NCBI GenBank assembly: GCA_963703895.1
Contig: CAVPFX010000002.1
Location: 558,001 to 622,000, forward strand
Length of the DNA stretch: 64,000 nt
Direction: 5' to 3'
DNA from: VRUE01 sp963703895
GTDB taxonomy: Bacteria; Actinomycetota; Thermoleophilia; Solirubrobacterales; 70-9
Shown: positions 1 to 8,803 of the stretch, in pieces
Numbering within the stretch: the first letter of the stretch is position 1
How the letters are laid out: each line of letters opens with the position of its first letter
Translations under genes and position numbers: made by a program
The notes under the pieces: model-generated
What the model saw: only the letters and a program-made list of their open reading frames with translations
Told to the model about the DNA's origin: nothing
The model's database searches: none

Positions 1-1
1 G

Positions 2-1195
2 ATGTACGTGCACCGCGCGGGCGGGGAGGCGCGGTCGGTGACGCCCGCGGCCAGCAGCTTCGCCGGGCTCTCGGCCGACGGCCGTTTCCTCACCTACGTC
101 GCCGCCGGCGACGTCTTCCGCTTCGATGCCACGACCGGCGCCGCCGACCCGGTTGGCAGCGGCGGCGAATCCACTCTCGTCAACGTCTCGCCCGACGGCT
201 CGCACGTCTACTTCGTCTCGCCGCTGGCGCTGAGCGGCGACGAAAACAGCGAGGGCGCCAAAGCCCTCGTCGGTGAGCAGAACCTCTACGCCTGGGATGC
301 GGCCTCGAAAGCGCTGAGCTTCGTCGCCACGGTCGAGGAAGAAGATGTCGTCGGCGAAGCGCCGCCGGTCGGCGGCGGAGGCGACCCGATCGGCGGGCTC
401 GGCCTCTGGACGAGCGACGCGGTTTCGTCCCTGCAGGGCCAGTTCGTCGGTCCGGCCAATGACCCCTCTAGGACGGATCCAAGCGGCGGCGTGTTCGTCT
501 TCGAGTCGCGCGCCCAGCTCGGCGACTACGACAACGGCGGCCATGCCGAGGTCTATCGCTATGCCGCCGCCACGGGAGAGTTGGCTTGCATCTCCTGCAG
601 CCCGACCGACGCCCCGGCGACCTCCGAGGCTCGGCTGCAGTCGCGCTACGCGCCGCGACTGCACTCGATCCCGCCGCTCAACGCGGTCTCGCTGATCGAC
701 AACGTCACCGCCGGGGGGAGCAGGGTCTTCTTCGAAACCGGCGACGCGCTGGCGCCGGAGGACACCGACGGCACCAACGACGTCTACGAGTGGGAGGCGG
801 CCGGCGTCGGCAGCTGTGCCGAGGCGGGTGGCTGCGTCGAGCTGATCTCCTCCGGCCGCAGTGCCGGTCCCAACTACCTCTACGGCGTTGGCGCGGGAGG
901 CCGTGACGTCTTCTTCTGGACCGGCGACCGGCTGGTCTCGCAGGACACCAGCGACGCCCCGTCGATCTACGACGCCCGCGAGCTGGGCGGCTTTGCCCCG
1001 GTGGTGGCTACGCCGCCCTGCCAGGGGGAAGGTTGCCAGGGCCTCCTCGCCACGCCCCCATCGTTGCCGACGCCGACGACCACCTCGCCCGCCCAGGCCA
1101 AAAAAGTGCCACACAAGAAACGGCACAAGAAGAAGCACCGCAAGCATCACAAGGGCAAGCAGGGACATCACCACAAGGGCGGGGCGGGGCGATGA
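2..1195 (+). CDS. Secreted beta-propeller (TolB/WD40-like) protein, 5' end missing
   Basis: The reading frame is open from the window edge, so the N-terminus is missing. The 397 visible residues contain repeated blades of the type SPDGSHVYFVS, SADGRFLTYVA and GGRDVFFWTGD, alternating with 'DVYEWEA' or 'NLYAWDAAS' strands. That is the TolB/WD40-like propeller pattern. A CISCSP segment and CQGEGCQG may form disulfides outside the cell. The last 40 residues are a Lys/His-rich tail that could bind wall polymer or metal. The stop overlaps the next start as ATGA, so the two genes are probably co-translated. The fold is fairly certain; the ligand is unknown. Confidence 0.75.
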   Translation: MYVHRAGGEARSVTPAASSFAGLSADGRFLTYVAAGDVFRFDATTGAADPVGSGGESTLVNVSPDGSHVYFVSPLALSGDENSEGAKALVGEQNLYAWDAASKALSFVATVEEEDVVGEAPPVGGGGDPIGGLGLWTSDAVSSLQGQFVGPANDPSRTDPSGGVFVFESRAQLGDYDNGGHAEVYRYAAATGELACISCSPTDAPATSEARLQSRYAPRLHSIPPLNAVSLIDNVTAGGSRVFFETGDALAPEDTDGTNDVYEWEAAGVGSCAEAGGCVELISSGRSAGPNYLYGVGAGGRDVFFWTGDRLVSQDTSDAPSIYDARELGGFAPVVATPPCQGEGCQGLLATPPSLPTPTTTSPAQAKKVPHKKRHKKKHRKHHKGKQGHHHKGGAGR

Positions 1196-3888
1196 GGCGC
1201 TTCCTCGCACTGCTCTCGCTCGCCGTCCTACTCGCGGCGCTGGCACCGGCGAGCGCCGCGGCGGCCGGTGAATTCGGGTTCAAGCCGGGCTCCGTCGTCG
1301 TCTCCGAGTCGAGCCCGTTGGCGGGGGCGCACCCCGACCTCACGGTCGACTTCGAAATGAACAGCGAAGAAAGCGGCGAACCGGTGGCCGCCACGGGGGA
1401 GTTCCGGATCGCGATGCCACCGGGCCTCACCGGCAACCCGAACGCTGTGCCCTTCTGCTCGATGTTGCAGCTGATGAGCACCGATGTCGAATCGCCGGGC
1501 AACGAAGGATCCTGCCCGCCCGACTCCCAGATCGGCGTCACCGAAGTGATCCTCTTCAATCGGGAAGGCGGCATCCAGTCCCTGATCGAGCCGATCTTCA
1601 ACATGGCGCCGCCGGCGGCCGGCGACGTTGCCGCCCGCCTTGGCTTCTACGCCAAGTTCTTCCCGACCCTGGTCAACATCCGGGTGCGCTCGGAGAGCGA
1701 CTATGGACTGACCGCGTCGCTGGAAGGCGTCGGCTCGTTGATCCCGCTGCTCTCGGCGACGACGACGATCTGGGGTGTCCCCGCCGACGAATCCCACGAC
1801 CCGTTGCGGATCACGCCCTACGAGGCGCTGCACTGCGGGGGGGCGCCCTGCACCGCGCCTGGCGGCGAACCGCGGCACAGCGGGCTCGTCCCGGCGCCGT
1901 TCCTCAGCAACCCGACCCAGTGTGGAGCGCCGCAGCGATTCGACCTCAGCGCGATCAGCTACCTCGACCCGGGCCTGCGCGCCGCCGAGACCGTGCAGCT
2001 GCCGGGGCTGACGGGTTGCGAGAAACTCGGCTTCTCGCCCAGCTTTTCCGCCACGCCCACCTCGCGCCAGGCGGACTCGCCTACAGGCCTTGACGTCGAG
2101 CTGGATCTGCCCCAGGACGAAACCGCGAAAGGGCGCTCGACCTCGCAGTTGCGCGACGCGAAGGTGGTGCTGCCGCGCGGGATGACGATCGCCGCTGGCG
2201 CCGCCGATGGCCTCGCGGGATGCACCGCGGAGCAGGCGGGATACAGGTCGACCGCGGCGGCGCGCTGTCCCGATGCGGCGAAGATCGGCTCCGCCGAGAT
2301 CGACATCCCGGCGCTGGCGCACCCGATTCAGGGCGCCGTCTACCAGCGCACTCCCGAACCGGGACACCTCTTCCGGATCTGGCTCGTCGCCGATGAACTG
2401 GGCATTCACGTCGCCCTGCCCGGCGAGATCGAGCTCGATCCGCAAAGCGGGCAGATCACTTCGTTGTTCCTCGAAACCCCGCGGGCTCCGGTGCGCGACT
2501 TCAAGCTCCACTTCAAGTCGGGCCCGCGCGCTCCCCTCGCGACTCCCTCGTCGTGCGGCACCTTCCAGACCCACTACGAGTTCGCCCCCTGGTCGGGGAC
2601 GGCGCCGGCAGGCGGCGAGGCGCCGATGGTCATCGACGCCGGCTGTGACACCGGACGCTTCAAGCCGGGGCTCAGTGCCGGCTCGACCGATCCCTCGGCC
2701 GGCTCGTACTCGCCCTTCGTCACCGACCTGACCCGCCGGTCAGGCGAACAGAACGTCGCCGATCTCGCGGTGACGTTGCCGAGGGGGGTGGTGGCGAAGG
2801 CCGCGGGCGTGGTGCACTGCGAAGGCGGCGCGGCCGATGCGGGCGAGTGCCCGGCCGGCTCGCGGGTCGGGACGATCGAGGTCGCGTCCGGCCCCGGCTC
2901 CAACCCGCTCTGGATCCCCCAGCCCGGGAAGTCGCCGACCGCCGTCTACCTCTCCGGTCCCTACCAGGGGTCCCCCTACGGCCTCGTCTTCAAGGTGCCG
3001 GCGCAGGCCGGCCCCTTCGACCTCGGCACCGTCGTGGTCAGGGCGGGCATCGACATCGACCCCGACAGCGCCCAGGTGACCGTGAGGTCAAACCCGCTTC
3101 CTCAGTTCCTCGAAGGCGTGCCGGTGTCCTATCGCACGGTTCACGTCGATATCGATCGGCGTCGCTTCGCCCTCAATCCGACCAACTGCGCCCAGAAGCA
3201 GACCGAAGCGCACCTGGTCTCGGCCCAGGGCGCCACCGCCACGGCGACCTCTCCCTACCGGGTGCTCGGTTGCGGTGAGCTCGGCTTCAAGCCCCAGCTG
3301 GCACTGAAGCTCAAAGGCAGCACGCGGCGGGGTGGCAACCCGGCTCTCACCGCGACGCTGACCGCTCGCCCCGGCGACGCCAACATCGCCAGGGCTCAGG
3401 TGGCCCTGCCGCGCTCGGAGTTCCTCGATCAGAGCCACATCCAGACGATCTGCACGCGAGTCCAGTTCGCTGCCGATGCCTGTCCCGCCGCCTCGGTGTA
3501 CGGCCGCGCCAAGGCGTGGACGCCGCTGCTGGATCGTCCCCTCGCCGGGCCCGTCTACCTGCGCTCCTCCAGCCACACCTTGCCCGACCTGGTCGCGGAT
3601 CTGGGCGGGCAGATCGAGGTGGTCCTGGACGGCCGCATCGACTCGGTCCAGGGCGGAATCCGCAGCACCTTCGAAGCGGTTCCCGACGCGCCGGTGAGGA
3701 AATTCGTCCTGGCGATGCGGGGTGGGAAACGGAGCCTGCTCGAAAACTCGACCAACCTTTGTCTCGGCGCCCACCGGGCGACCGCCGCCTTCACCGGCCA
3801 GAACGGGAAGCGAATCGACCTGCACCCCAGCTTGCGCAGCTCTTGCAAGCGGGAGGCCCGCAAGCAACGCAAGCAGAAGGGAGAGTAG
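1192..3888 (+). CDS. Large exported repeat protein, function unknown
   Basis: 898 residues. The ATG at 1192 was chosen because it overlaps the upstream stop (ATGA) and begins a clear signal peptide (MRRFLALLSLAVLLAALAPA, cleavage near AAA-GE). The open frame continues upstream only inside the previous gene. The mature protein has at least three related modules. Each has a GC(E/G)(K/E)LGF(S/K)P opening, a 'VVLPRGMTI' or 'VALPRSEFL' strand, a Cys-containing stretch before CP(D/A)A(A/S), and a 'P(I/L)(Q/A)G(A/P)VY(Q/L)R' strand. Paired cysteines suggest disulfides. No catalytic motif is visible. It probably belongs with its neighbours to an exported surface set. Confidence 0.8.
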   Translation: MRRFLALLSLAVLLAALAPASAAAAGEFGFKPGSVVVSESSPLAGAHPDLTVDFEMNSEESGEPVAATGEFRIAMPPGLTGNPNAVPFCSMLQLMSTDVESPGNEGSCPPDSQIGVTEVILFNREGGIQSLIEPIFNMAPPAAGDVAARLGFYAKFFPTLVNIRVRSESDYGLTASLEGVGSLIPLLSATTTIWGVPADESHDPLRITPYEALHCGGAPCTAPGGEPRHSGLVPAPFLSNPTQCGAPQRFDLSAISYLDPGLRAAETVQLPGLTGCEKLGFSPSFSATPTSRQADSPTGLDVELDLPQDETAKGRSTSQLRDAKVVLPRGMTIAAGAADGLAGCTAEQAGYRSTAAARCPDAAKIGSAEIDIPALAHPIQGAVYQRTPEPGHLFRIWLVADELGIHVALPGEIELDPQSGQITSLFLETPRAPVRDFKLHFKSGPRAPLATPSSCGTFQTHYEFAPWSGTAPAGGEAPMVIDAGCDTGRFKPGLSAGSTDPSAGSYSPFVTDLTRRSGEQNVADLAVTLPRGVVAKAAGVVHCEGGAADAGECPAGSRVGTIEVASGPGSNPLWIPQPGKSPTAVYLSGPYQGSPYGLVFKVPAQAGPFDLGTVVVRAGIDIDPDSAQVTVRSNPLPQFLEGVPVSYRTVHVDIDRRRFALNPTNCAQKQTEAHLVSAQGATATATSPYRVLGCGELGFKPQLALKLKGSTRRGGNPALTATLTARPGDANIARAQVALPRSEFLDQSHIQTICTRVQFAADACPAASVYGRAKAWTPLLDRPLAGPVYLRSSSHTLPDLVADLGGQIEVVLDGRIDSVQGGIRSTFEAVPDAPVRKFVLAMRGGKRSLLENSTNLCLGAHRATAAFTGQNGKRIDLHPSLRSSCKREARKQRKQKGE

Positions 3889-4545
3889 ATGTTTGGAGCA
3901 ACCTTGAAACGAGTGAGTCCGGCGACGGTGTTGGCCGTCGTTGCCCTTGTATTCGCGATGACGGGTGGGGCGATCGCGGCGAAGAAATACCTGATCACCT
4001 CGACTAACCAGATCAGCCCGGCGGTGCTCAAGAAGCTCACCGGCAAGCCCGGGCCAGCTGGCCCGACGGGTGCGGCCGGCCAAGCGGGTGCCAAAGGCAC
4101 CAACGGCAGCAACGGGACGAACGGCACCAATGGCAAAGACGGCGAAACGGGTTTCACCCAGACCCTGCCGCCGGGTGAATCCCTGACCGGGGTGTGGTCG
4201 AACAACTTCATCCAGCCCGGGAGCGAAGCCCTGTCCGTGCAGTACGTGCCGATCTCGTTCGCGTTTCCGACCGGCAAAGAGCTGACCCCGGCGGATGTCC
4301 ACTACATCGCCAAAGAAGCGGAAACCGGCGAAGGCGTCTGCCCGGGCAGCATCGAAGAACCGGAAGCCGAACCCGGCAACCTCTGCATCTACACCGAGAC
4401 CGAAGAAGTGGCTCCGGGTGCTGAAATCAGCCTTGCTGGCTTCGACATTCCGAAACCCGGCAACGCGGGTGTGGTGCTCAAGTTCACGGCGAAAGGCATC
4501 GCGATCCTGGAGGGATCCTGGATCGTGACGGCCCCGACGTCCTAA
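3889..4545 (+). CDS. Exported short collagen-like protein
   Basis: 218 residues. The ATG directly follows the TAG of the upstream gene, with GGGAG in front of it, so it is the third gene of an operon. Residues 1-30 (VSPATVLAVVALVFAMTGG then AIAAKK) form the signal or anchor typical of Thermoleophilia cell-surface proteins. A short Gly-X-Y stretch follows (GKPGPAGPTGAAGQAGAKG, then GTNG repeats), far shorter than a structural collagen. The C-terminal 130 residues form a beta-rich domain with two cysteines. Its role is unknown; surface attachment or trimerisation is an inference. Confidence 0.8.
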   Translation: MFGATLKRVSPATVLAVVALVFAMTGGAIAAKKYLITSTNQISPAVLKKLTGKPGPAGPTGAAGQAGAKGTNGSNGTNGTNGKDGETGFTQTLPPGESLTGVWSNNFIQPGSEALSVQYVPISFAFPTGKELTPADVHYIAKEAETGEGVCPGSIEEPEAEPGNLCIYTETEEVAPGAEISLAGFDIPKPGNAGVVLKFTAKGIAILEGSWIVTAPTS

Positions 4546-4561
4546 GGCAGGTTCTCGTCGC

Positions 4562-4599
4562 GCGGCCGGCCTGGCGGCTTTGAACGCCGGGCCGGCCGC
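4562..4599. terminator. Bidirectional hairpin between convergent genes
   Basis: A 15-bp inverted repeat (4562-4576 with 4585-4599, one wobble pair) encloses an 8-nt loop. It lies between the stop of the collagen-like gene and the stop of the convergent aldehyde dehydrogenase gene. It is very GC-rich with only a weak U-run. Confidence 0.6.
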
Positions 4600-4621
4600 T
4601 TCTCGGGTGGCGCTGGGCGCG

Positions 4622-6106
4622 CTAGGCCCCGTACTCCTTGTACGGGTACCACCATTCCTTGCGCTCGATCTTCGACTCCATGTGGACGTGCTTGGTCTCC
4701 TGGAAGGCCTCGAGCCCCTCGCGGCCCAGCTCGCGGCCGAGGCCGGACTGCTTGAAGCCGCCGAAGGGGCCGGCGTCGTTGTCGGTCAGCGGGTCGTTGA
4801 TCCAGACGGTTCCGGCGCGCAGCTCGCGCATGCAGCGGATCGCGTTCTCGAGGTCGGCGGTGTAGACGTTGGCGCCGAGGCCGAACTCGGTGCCGTTGGC
4901 GAGCTCGATCGCCTCGTCGAGCGAGGAGACCGGGACGATCGGGGCGACGGGGCCGAAGGTCTCCTCGCGCAGCAGGGCGCTGTCGGGCGCGGCGCCGGTG
5001 ACGACGGCGGGGGAGAGGAAGTGACCGCGCTCGATGCTGCAGTCGCCGCCGGTGAGGATCTCGGCGCCGGCGGCCTTGGCGGCGTCGAGCTGGGCGATCA
5101 CCTTGGCCCTTTGCGGCGCGGAGATCATCGGGCCGATGTCGGTCGAGGTCTCGAAGGGGTCGCCGAGGACGAGGCTCTCGGTGTGCTCGACCAAGGCGTC
5201 CACATACTCGTCGAAGACCTCCTCGGCGACGTAGAAACGCTCGGCCGAGGTGCAGACCTGGCCGGCGTTGAGGAAGGCCGCCCAGGCGCCGCCGCGGGCG
5301 GCGACCTCGATCTCGGCGGCCACGTCGGCGCAGACGATGAAGGCGTCCTTGCCGCCCATCTCCAGGTTCATCCGCGCCATCCGGGGGATGCAGGCTTCGG
5401 CGACCTTCTTGCCTGTTCCGACTGAGCCGGTGAAAGCGACGCAGTCGATGCCGGGGTGCTCGGCGAGCATCGCGCCGACGTCGCCGGCGCCGGCGAGCAG
5501 GCCGACCACGCCTGCCGGCAGGTGCTCGAAGACGCCGGCCAGCATCAGGGTCGAGAGCGGCGTCAGCTCCGAGGGCTTGCAGACGACGCAGTTGCCGGCC
5601 GCCAGCGCCGGCGCGACCTTCCAGGCCAGCAAGAGCAACGGGTAGTTCCAGGGCACGATGCAGCCGACGACCCCGAGCGGGTCCTTGACCACCATCGCCA
5701 GCTGGCTCGACTCGATCGGCGGGATCACGCGGCCGGCGTGGTCGCGGCCGATCTCGGCGTAGTAGTCGAAGGCGGCGGCCGTCCACTCCAGCTCGTCGCG
5801 GTTCTCGACCAGCGGCTTGCCGCCCTCGGCGGTCATCGTCCGGGCCAGCGCCTCGGTATCGGCGCGCAGCCGCCGCGCCACCTCGTGCAGCAACTCGCAG
5901 CGCTCGCCGGCCGTGGTCCGGGCCCAGGGCGGCCATGCCGCGCGGGCCGCGGCGACGCCCGCCTCGACCTGCTCGGGTGAGGCTGAGCTGACCTCGACGA
6001 TCGTCTCGGTCGTGTACGGGTTCTCGACCGCGATCGGGGCGCCCGCGCCGGCGACGAGCTCGCCGCCGATCGAGAGCTCTGTGGTGTGACCGGGGGATTC
6101 CGCCAT
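4622..6106 (-). CDS. NAD(P)-dependent aldehyde dehydrogenase
   Basis: 494 residues, the normal length for the superfamily. It oxidises an aldehyde to the acid through a thiohemiacetal on Cys. The landmarks are present in order: VPWNYPL (about 151), the cofactor-binding FTGSVGTGKKV (about 225), the general-base Glu in NLEMGGKDAF (about 249) and the catalytic Cys in NAGQVCTSAERF (about 285). EETFGPV lies towards the C-terminus. It most resembles betaine-aldehyde or gamma-aminobutyraldehyde-type dehydrogenases, but substrate cannot be assigned. The ATG at 6106 has GAGAGG upstream. It stands alone and converges on the surface-protein operon. Confidence 0.93.
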   Translation of the reverse strand: MAESPGHTTELSIGGELVAGAGAPIAVENPYTTETIVEVSSASPEQVEAGVAAARAAWPPWARTTAGERCELLHEVARRLRADTEALARTMTAEGGKPLVENRDELEWTAAAFDYYAEIGRDHAGRVIPPIESSQLAMVVKDPLGVVGCIVPWNYPLLLLAWKVAPALAAGNCVVCKPSELTPLSTLMLAGVFEHLPAGVVGLLAGAGDVGAMLAEHPGIDCVAFTGSVGTGKKVAEACIPRMARMNLEMGGKDAFIVCADVAAEIEVAARGGAWAAFLNAGQVCTSAERFYVAEEVFDEYVDALVEHTESLVLGDPFETSTDIGPMISAPQRAKVIAQLDAAKAAGAEILTGGDCSIERGHFLSPAVVTGAAPDSALLREETFGPVAPIVPVSSLDEAIELANGTEFGLGANVYTADLENAIRCMRELRAGTVWINDPLTDNDAGPFGGFKQSGLGRELGREGLEAFQETKHVHMESKIERKEWWYPYKEYGA

Positions 6107-6181
6107 TGCCTCTCAGGCTATCGGCAGGCAATTCGTCGATTGTCGGGACAGGCGCCTGGGAGTCGTGTTGAATTGGCGGCC

Positions 6182-7836
6182 TTGAAGCGCCTCGCCCTCA
6201 TCTCCTCGATCGTCGCCGTGCTCGCGGCCGCCCCTGGCGTCGCGCAGGGCGCGCCCGCCCCAAAGCAGCTCGGTGAAACCGCGACTGCCGCAACGTCTAT
6301 TGCCAACTGCGCCTGTACGGCGATCCAGTTCGCCGACACCGGCACCGCGATCAACTCCTATGCCTTTCCCTACTCGGGGGTGATCACCAAGAGCGGCTTC
6401 TACGTTGGCGAAGAAGTCAACGCGGCCGATTGGGTGCAGATGCGCTCCTTTTCCCACTCGGGGACGAACCGCGTGACCGTCACTGGCGACGGGACCAAAC
6501 ACATGCTCCAGGGCCTGCCGTCAAAATCGATCGCCACTTTCTATGAGCGCCTCCCTGTCAGCGCTCTTGGCGTGCTCGGCGCTCGCTACTCCATCGCCAG
6601 CGCGTTCATTGAAGCGACGCCGACCTACTTCACCAGCCCGAGTACCTTCGACGCAGTCATCGGTACGGGCACGAACCTGGCGGTTGGAGACTCGTGGGAA
6701 GAAACTCCCGCCAAAAACAAACGCGTCAATGTCGAAGCGGTGCTTGAGCCGGATGAAGACCACGACACCTACGGCGACGTCTCGCAGGACCTCTGCCCGG
6801 GATCGCCGATCGGCGGTGGTCCCTGCTCGGGCGCGCTCTTCGGCAGCGGCAGCTGCAGGAGGCCCACTCCAGCGGTGGCGGCAGCATTTTCGAACCCCTC
6901 CTCGTCCAGAAGACGGTCGATGGAGCCTCGACCGCCCTTCCCTTTGACGGTGTCGTCGTCCGCTGGCGCGTGCTCTCCTCGCACAGCGATCAGTTCCGCG
7001 TCCGCGTCCTCAGTCCGCAGGGCGCGGCCCTAAAAGTCCTCGGCTCGAGCGCGGTCGAGTCGGTCAGCGTCGAACCCAGCCCGCCGATTGGCAAGGTCAC
7101 GAGCTTCGCGACGCGACTGTCGATTCCGGCCGGTTCCTACCTCGGCCTGGCCTCGCCGACGAAATCCCTGGCACCGATCGCGCTTCACGTGTCCGGAGCG
7201 AGCGCGACCGAATTCCACGACGCATCCGATGGGAGCACGATCGGCGAACCGGGCACCGCTCGCTCCTGGGAGGTCGCCTACGACGCCGACATCGAGCCCG
7301 ATGCCGACCACGACAGCTACGGCGACGTCACTCAGGACAGCTGCACGAGCGCCGCCACCGTCCACGAAGGGCCGTGTCCGGCCGCGGCGACCGGGTCATC
7401 CTCTTCCGGCGCGTCGTCCGCCGGCGCGTCATCTCAGGAAACCGACGCCCCGCCGGCGATCACCAGCTTCAAAGCGGTGCCGGCACGCTTCCGCGTCAAG
7501 CCCGGCGGCGCGGTCGTGTCGAAGAAACTCGCCCCCGCCGGGACGAAGCTGAAGCTGACCCTCTCCAAGGCGGCGACCGTCGCCTTCTCGATAGAAAAGG
7601 CGGCCTGCACGAGCGCCAAGGACAGCAAGCTGTGCCCGTCGACCTTCCGCACTTTGCACACCTTCAAGCGCAACCTTGCGCAGGGGGCGAGCACCGTCCC
7701 TTACTCGGGCCGCTACCGCAAGGGCGGCAAGATCCGCGCCCTGGCCCCCGCCAGCTTCCGCGTCACGGCCGTCCCCACCGACGCGACCGGCCTCATCGGG
7801 CCGCCGACGCGGACCTCCTTCACGATCGCGCGCTAA
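6182..7836 (+). pseudogene. Exported protein with DxDxDxYGD modules, broken by a frameshift
   Basis: Two overlapping frames together encode one protein of about 550 residues. The first runs from a TTG near 6182 and gives a signal peptide (KRLALISSIVAVLAAAPGVAQG). Its module ends in EPDEDHDTYGDVSQDLC. Near 6840-6870 coding sense passes to the -1 frame. That frame gives SIFEPLLVQKTVDGAST without any start codon and runs through a second matching module (EPDADHDSYGDVTQDSC) to 7836. The acidic DxDxDxYGD loops resemble calcium-binding thrombospondin-3-type loops. The simplest cause is a single-base deletion or a sequencing error. The start is uncertain because no good ribosome site is visible. Confidence 0.65.
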
Positions 7837-7864
7837 GCGGCCGACTGCTTCATTTGCTTCAATC

Positions 7865-7890
7865 GGATCACCAGAGAAAGGAGGTGGTCC
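7865..7890 (+). promoter_or_regulatory. Extreme Shine-Dalgarno site paired with an anti-SD-like arm
   Basis: The 16-mer at 7875-7890 (AGAAAGGAGGTGGTCC) complements essentially the whole 16S rRNA 3' tail, with one G-U pair. Directly upstream, GGATCACC (7865-7872) is identical to part of that rRNA tail and can pair with GGTGGTCC (7883-7890). The messenger could therefore hide its own ribosome site in a hairpin. Confidence 0.55.
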
Positions 7891-7894
7891 TAAC

Positions 7895-7939
7895 TTGATT
7901 CACATGCTTAATGGGACTCTGGAGGTGCAGGGCCGCTAG
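7895..7939 (+). CDS. Candidate 14-residue peptide (leader-type sORF)
   Basis: Starting at the TTG, the frame reads MIHMLNGTLEVQGR and stops at TAG. The only strong evidence is the ribosome site: a near-complete complement of the 16S tail ends 4 nt before the TTG, and its GGAGGT core is about 9 nt away. An internal ATG at 7904 would leave 11 residues and worse spacing. The peptide has no signal sequence and no recognised family. About 50 nt downstream the sequence becomes highly structured and ends in a strong hairpin. A regulatory leader peptide is therefore as likely as a functional peptide. Confidence 0.4.
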   Translation: MIHMLNGTLEVQGR

Positions 7940-7987
7940 GCGCCGCACTGGTTTGGGCGCCCGGCGGAATCCACCCCGGGCACCGGC

Positions 7988-8078
7988 GAGCAGGGAATGC
8001 CGGGCGTTGTCCCACCCGGTCGAGGTTTCCATGCTCGTTCCAAGCACCTGATCAGGGCCGCCTCCGGGCGGCCCTGAT
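7988..8078 (+). ncRNA. Candidate structured RNA ending in a 12-bp hairpin
   Basis: This fills most of the gene-free stretch 7940-8140. GAGCA (7988-7992) pairs with TGCTC (8032-8036), GGAA (7994-7997) with TTCC (8027-8030), and CCGGG (8000-8004) with CCCGG (8015-8019), giving one bulged stem-loop. It is followed by a perfect 12-bp hairpin (8051-8062 with 8067-8078) and GCTTT, which looks like a terminator. I do not recognise a known RNA class: no SRP tetraloop motif, no tRNA cloverleaf. Confidence 0.35.
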
Positions 8079-8140
8079 GCTTTCGGCGCGAGGCAGAGTC
8101 GGGGTTGAATGGCCGCAGCGAGGCGATCGATCGGCTCATC

Positions 8141-8638
8141 TCACACGTCGACTTCTTCTTCGTCTTTTTCGTGAGTGCTTGGATCCGGTGCCTGGAAGTG
8201 GATGATCCCCCCGCCGCCCGGTTGCGTGGTGATCGGGTCGGGTTTGCTGCTGCTGCCGCCCGCGCCTGAGCTGTCGCCGTCCTCCTGCTCCGCATGTAAA
8301 CGCGCAAATAAGATCTGTTTCTCCATCTCCGGGGTCTCCAAGGAGATGAATTTGACCTCCTCCGGCGCTTGTGGCGGTTTCAGGACCGGGGGAATCTCGT
8401 GCACGTCGACCTCGATCACGAAGTAGAAGTTCGTGCCTTCAACTGCCTGGCATCCGACGGGAAAGATGCGGCCGTTGGGACTGAGGCGCATCCTGTACTG
8501 GCCTCCTTCCTTGATGCCCGGTGCCCCGGGCTCGTGCGCAGAGTGCACCACGAGATTCTGCTCTTCGATCTCCGCTGGCTGCTTTTTCAAGACGGGCACT
8601 TCGCCCCCTGAGACGGGTGCGTAGATCCAAACGTCCAT
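8141..8638 (-). CDS. Protein of unknown function with an acidic tail
   Basis: 165 residues. The ATG at 8638 was chosen because GGAGGAAGGAAG lies just upstream; the frame runs much further but only as antisense of the VOC gene. It starts MDVWIYAPVSGGEVPVLKKQ, with beta-rich composition to about residue 75. A Pro-rich linker (EIPPVLKPPQAPEEV), a predicted helix (LETPEMEKQILFARLHAEQE), a Gly/Ser-rich region and an acidic end (HEKDEEEVDV) follow. No signal peptide or membrane segment is visible, so it is probably cytoplasmic. I do not recognise the family. It is a single gene facing the structured RNA region. Confidence 0.7.
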   Translation of the reverse strand: MDVWIYAPVSGGEVPVLKKQPAEIEEQNLVVHSAHEPGAPGIKEGGQYRMRLSPNGRIFPVGCQAVEGTNFYFVIEVDVHEIPPVLKPPQAPEEVKFISLETPEMEKQILFARLHAEQEDGDSSGAGGSSSKPDPITTQPGGGGIIHFQAPDPSTHEKDEEEVDV

Positions 8639-8803
8639 GTTCTTCCTTCCTCCGTTGGCGGCATCGCCGCCTGTGTTGTCGGGTGCGCCGATCAACTCAC
8701 GGTGGGCGAACCGGCGCAAGAACAGGCGGGTTCGCGGACGGCGTCGTTCACTCGACGGCGGCCCTAGTGTTCCTGGGACTAACGAATCGACCGAGGAGGA
8801 ACC

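Noticed and set aside
6840..6870. Programmed -1 frameshift in the exported protein
   Set aside because: No slippery heptamer or stimulatory pseudoknot was seen; a deletion or read error is simpler.
7940..8040. tRNA or SRP RNA gene
   Set aside because: No cloverleaf with a T-loop consensus and no SRP GGAAG/AGCAG motif could be fitted.
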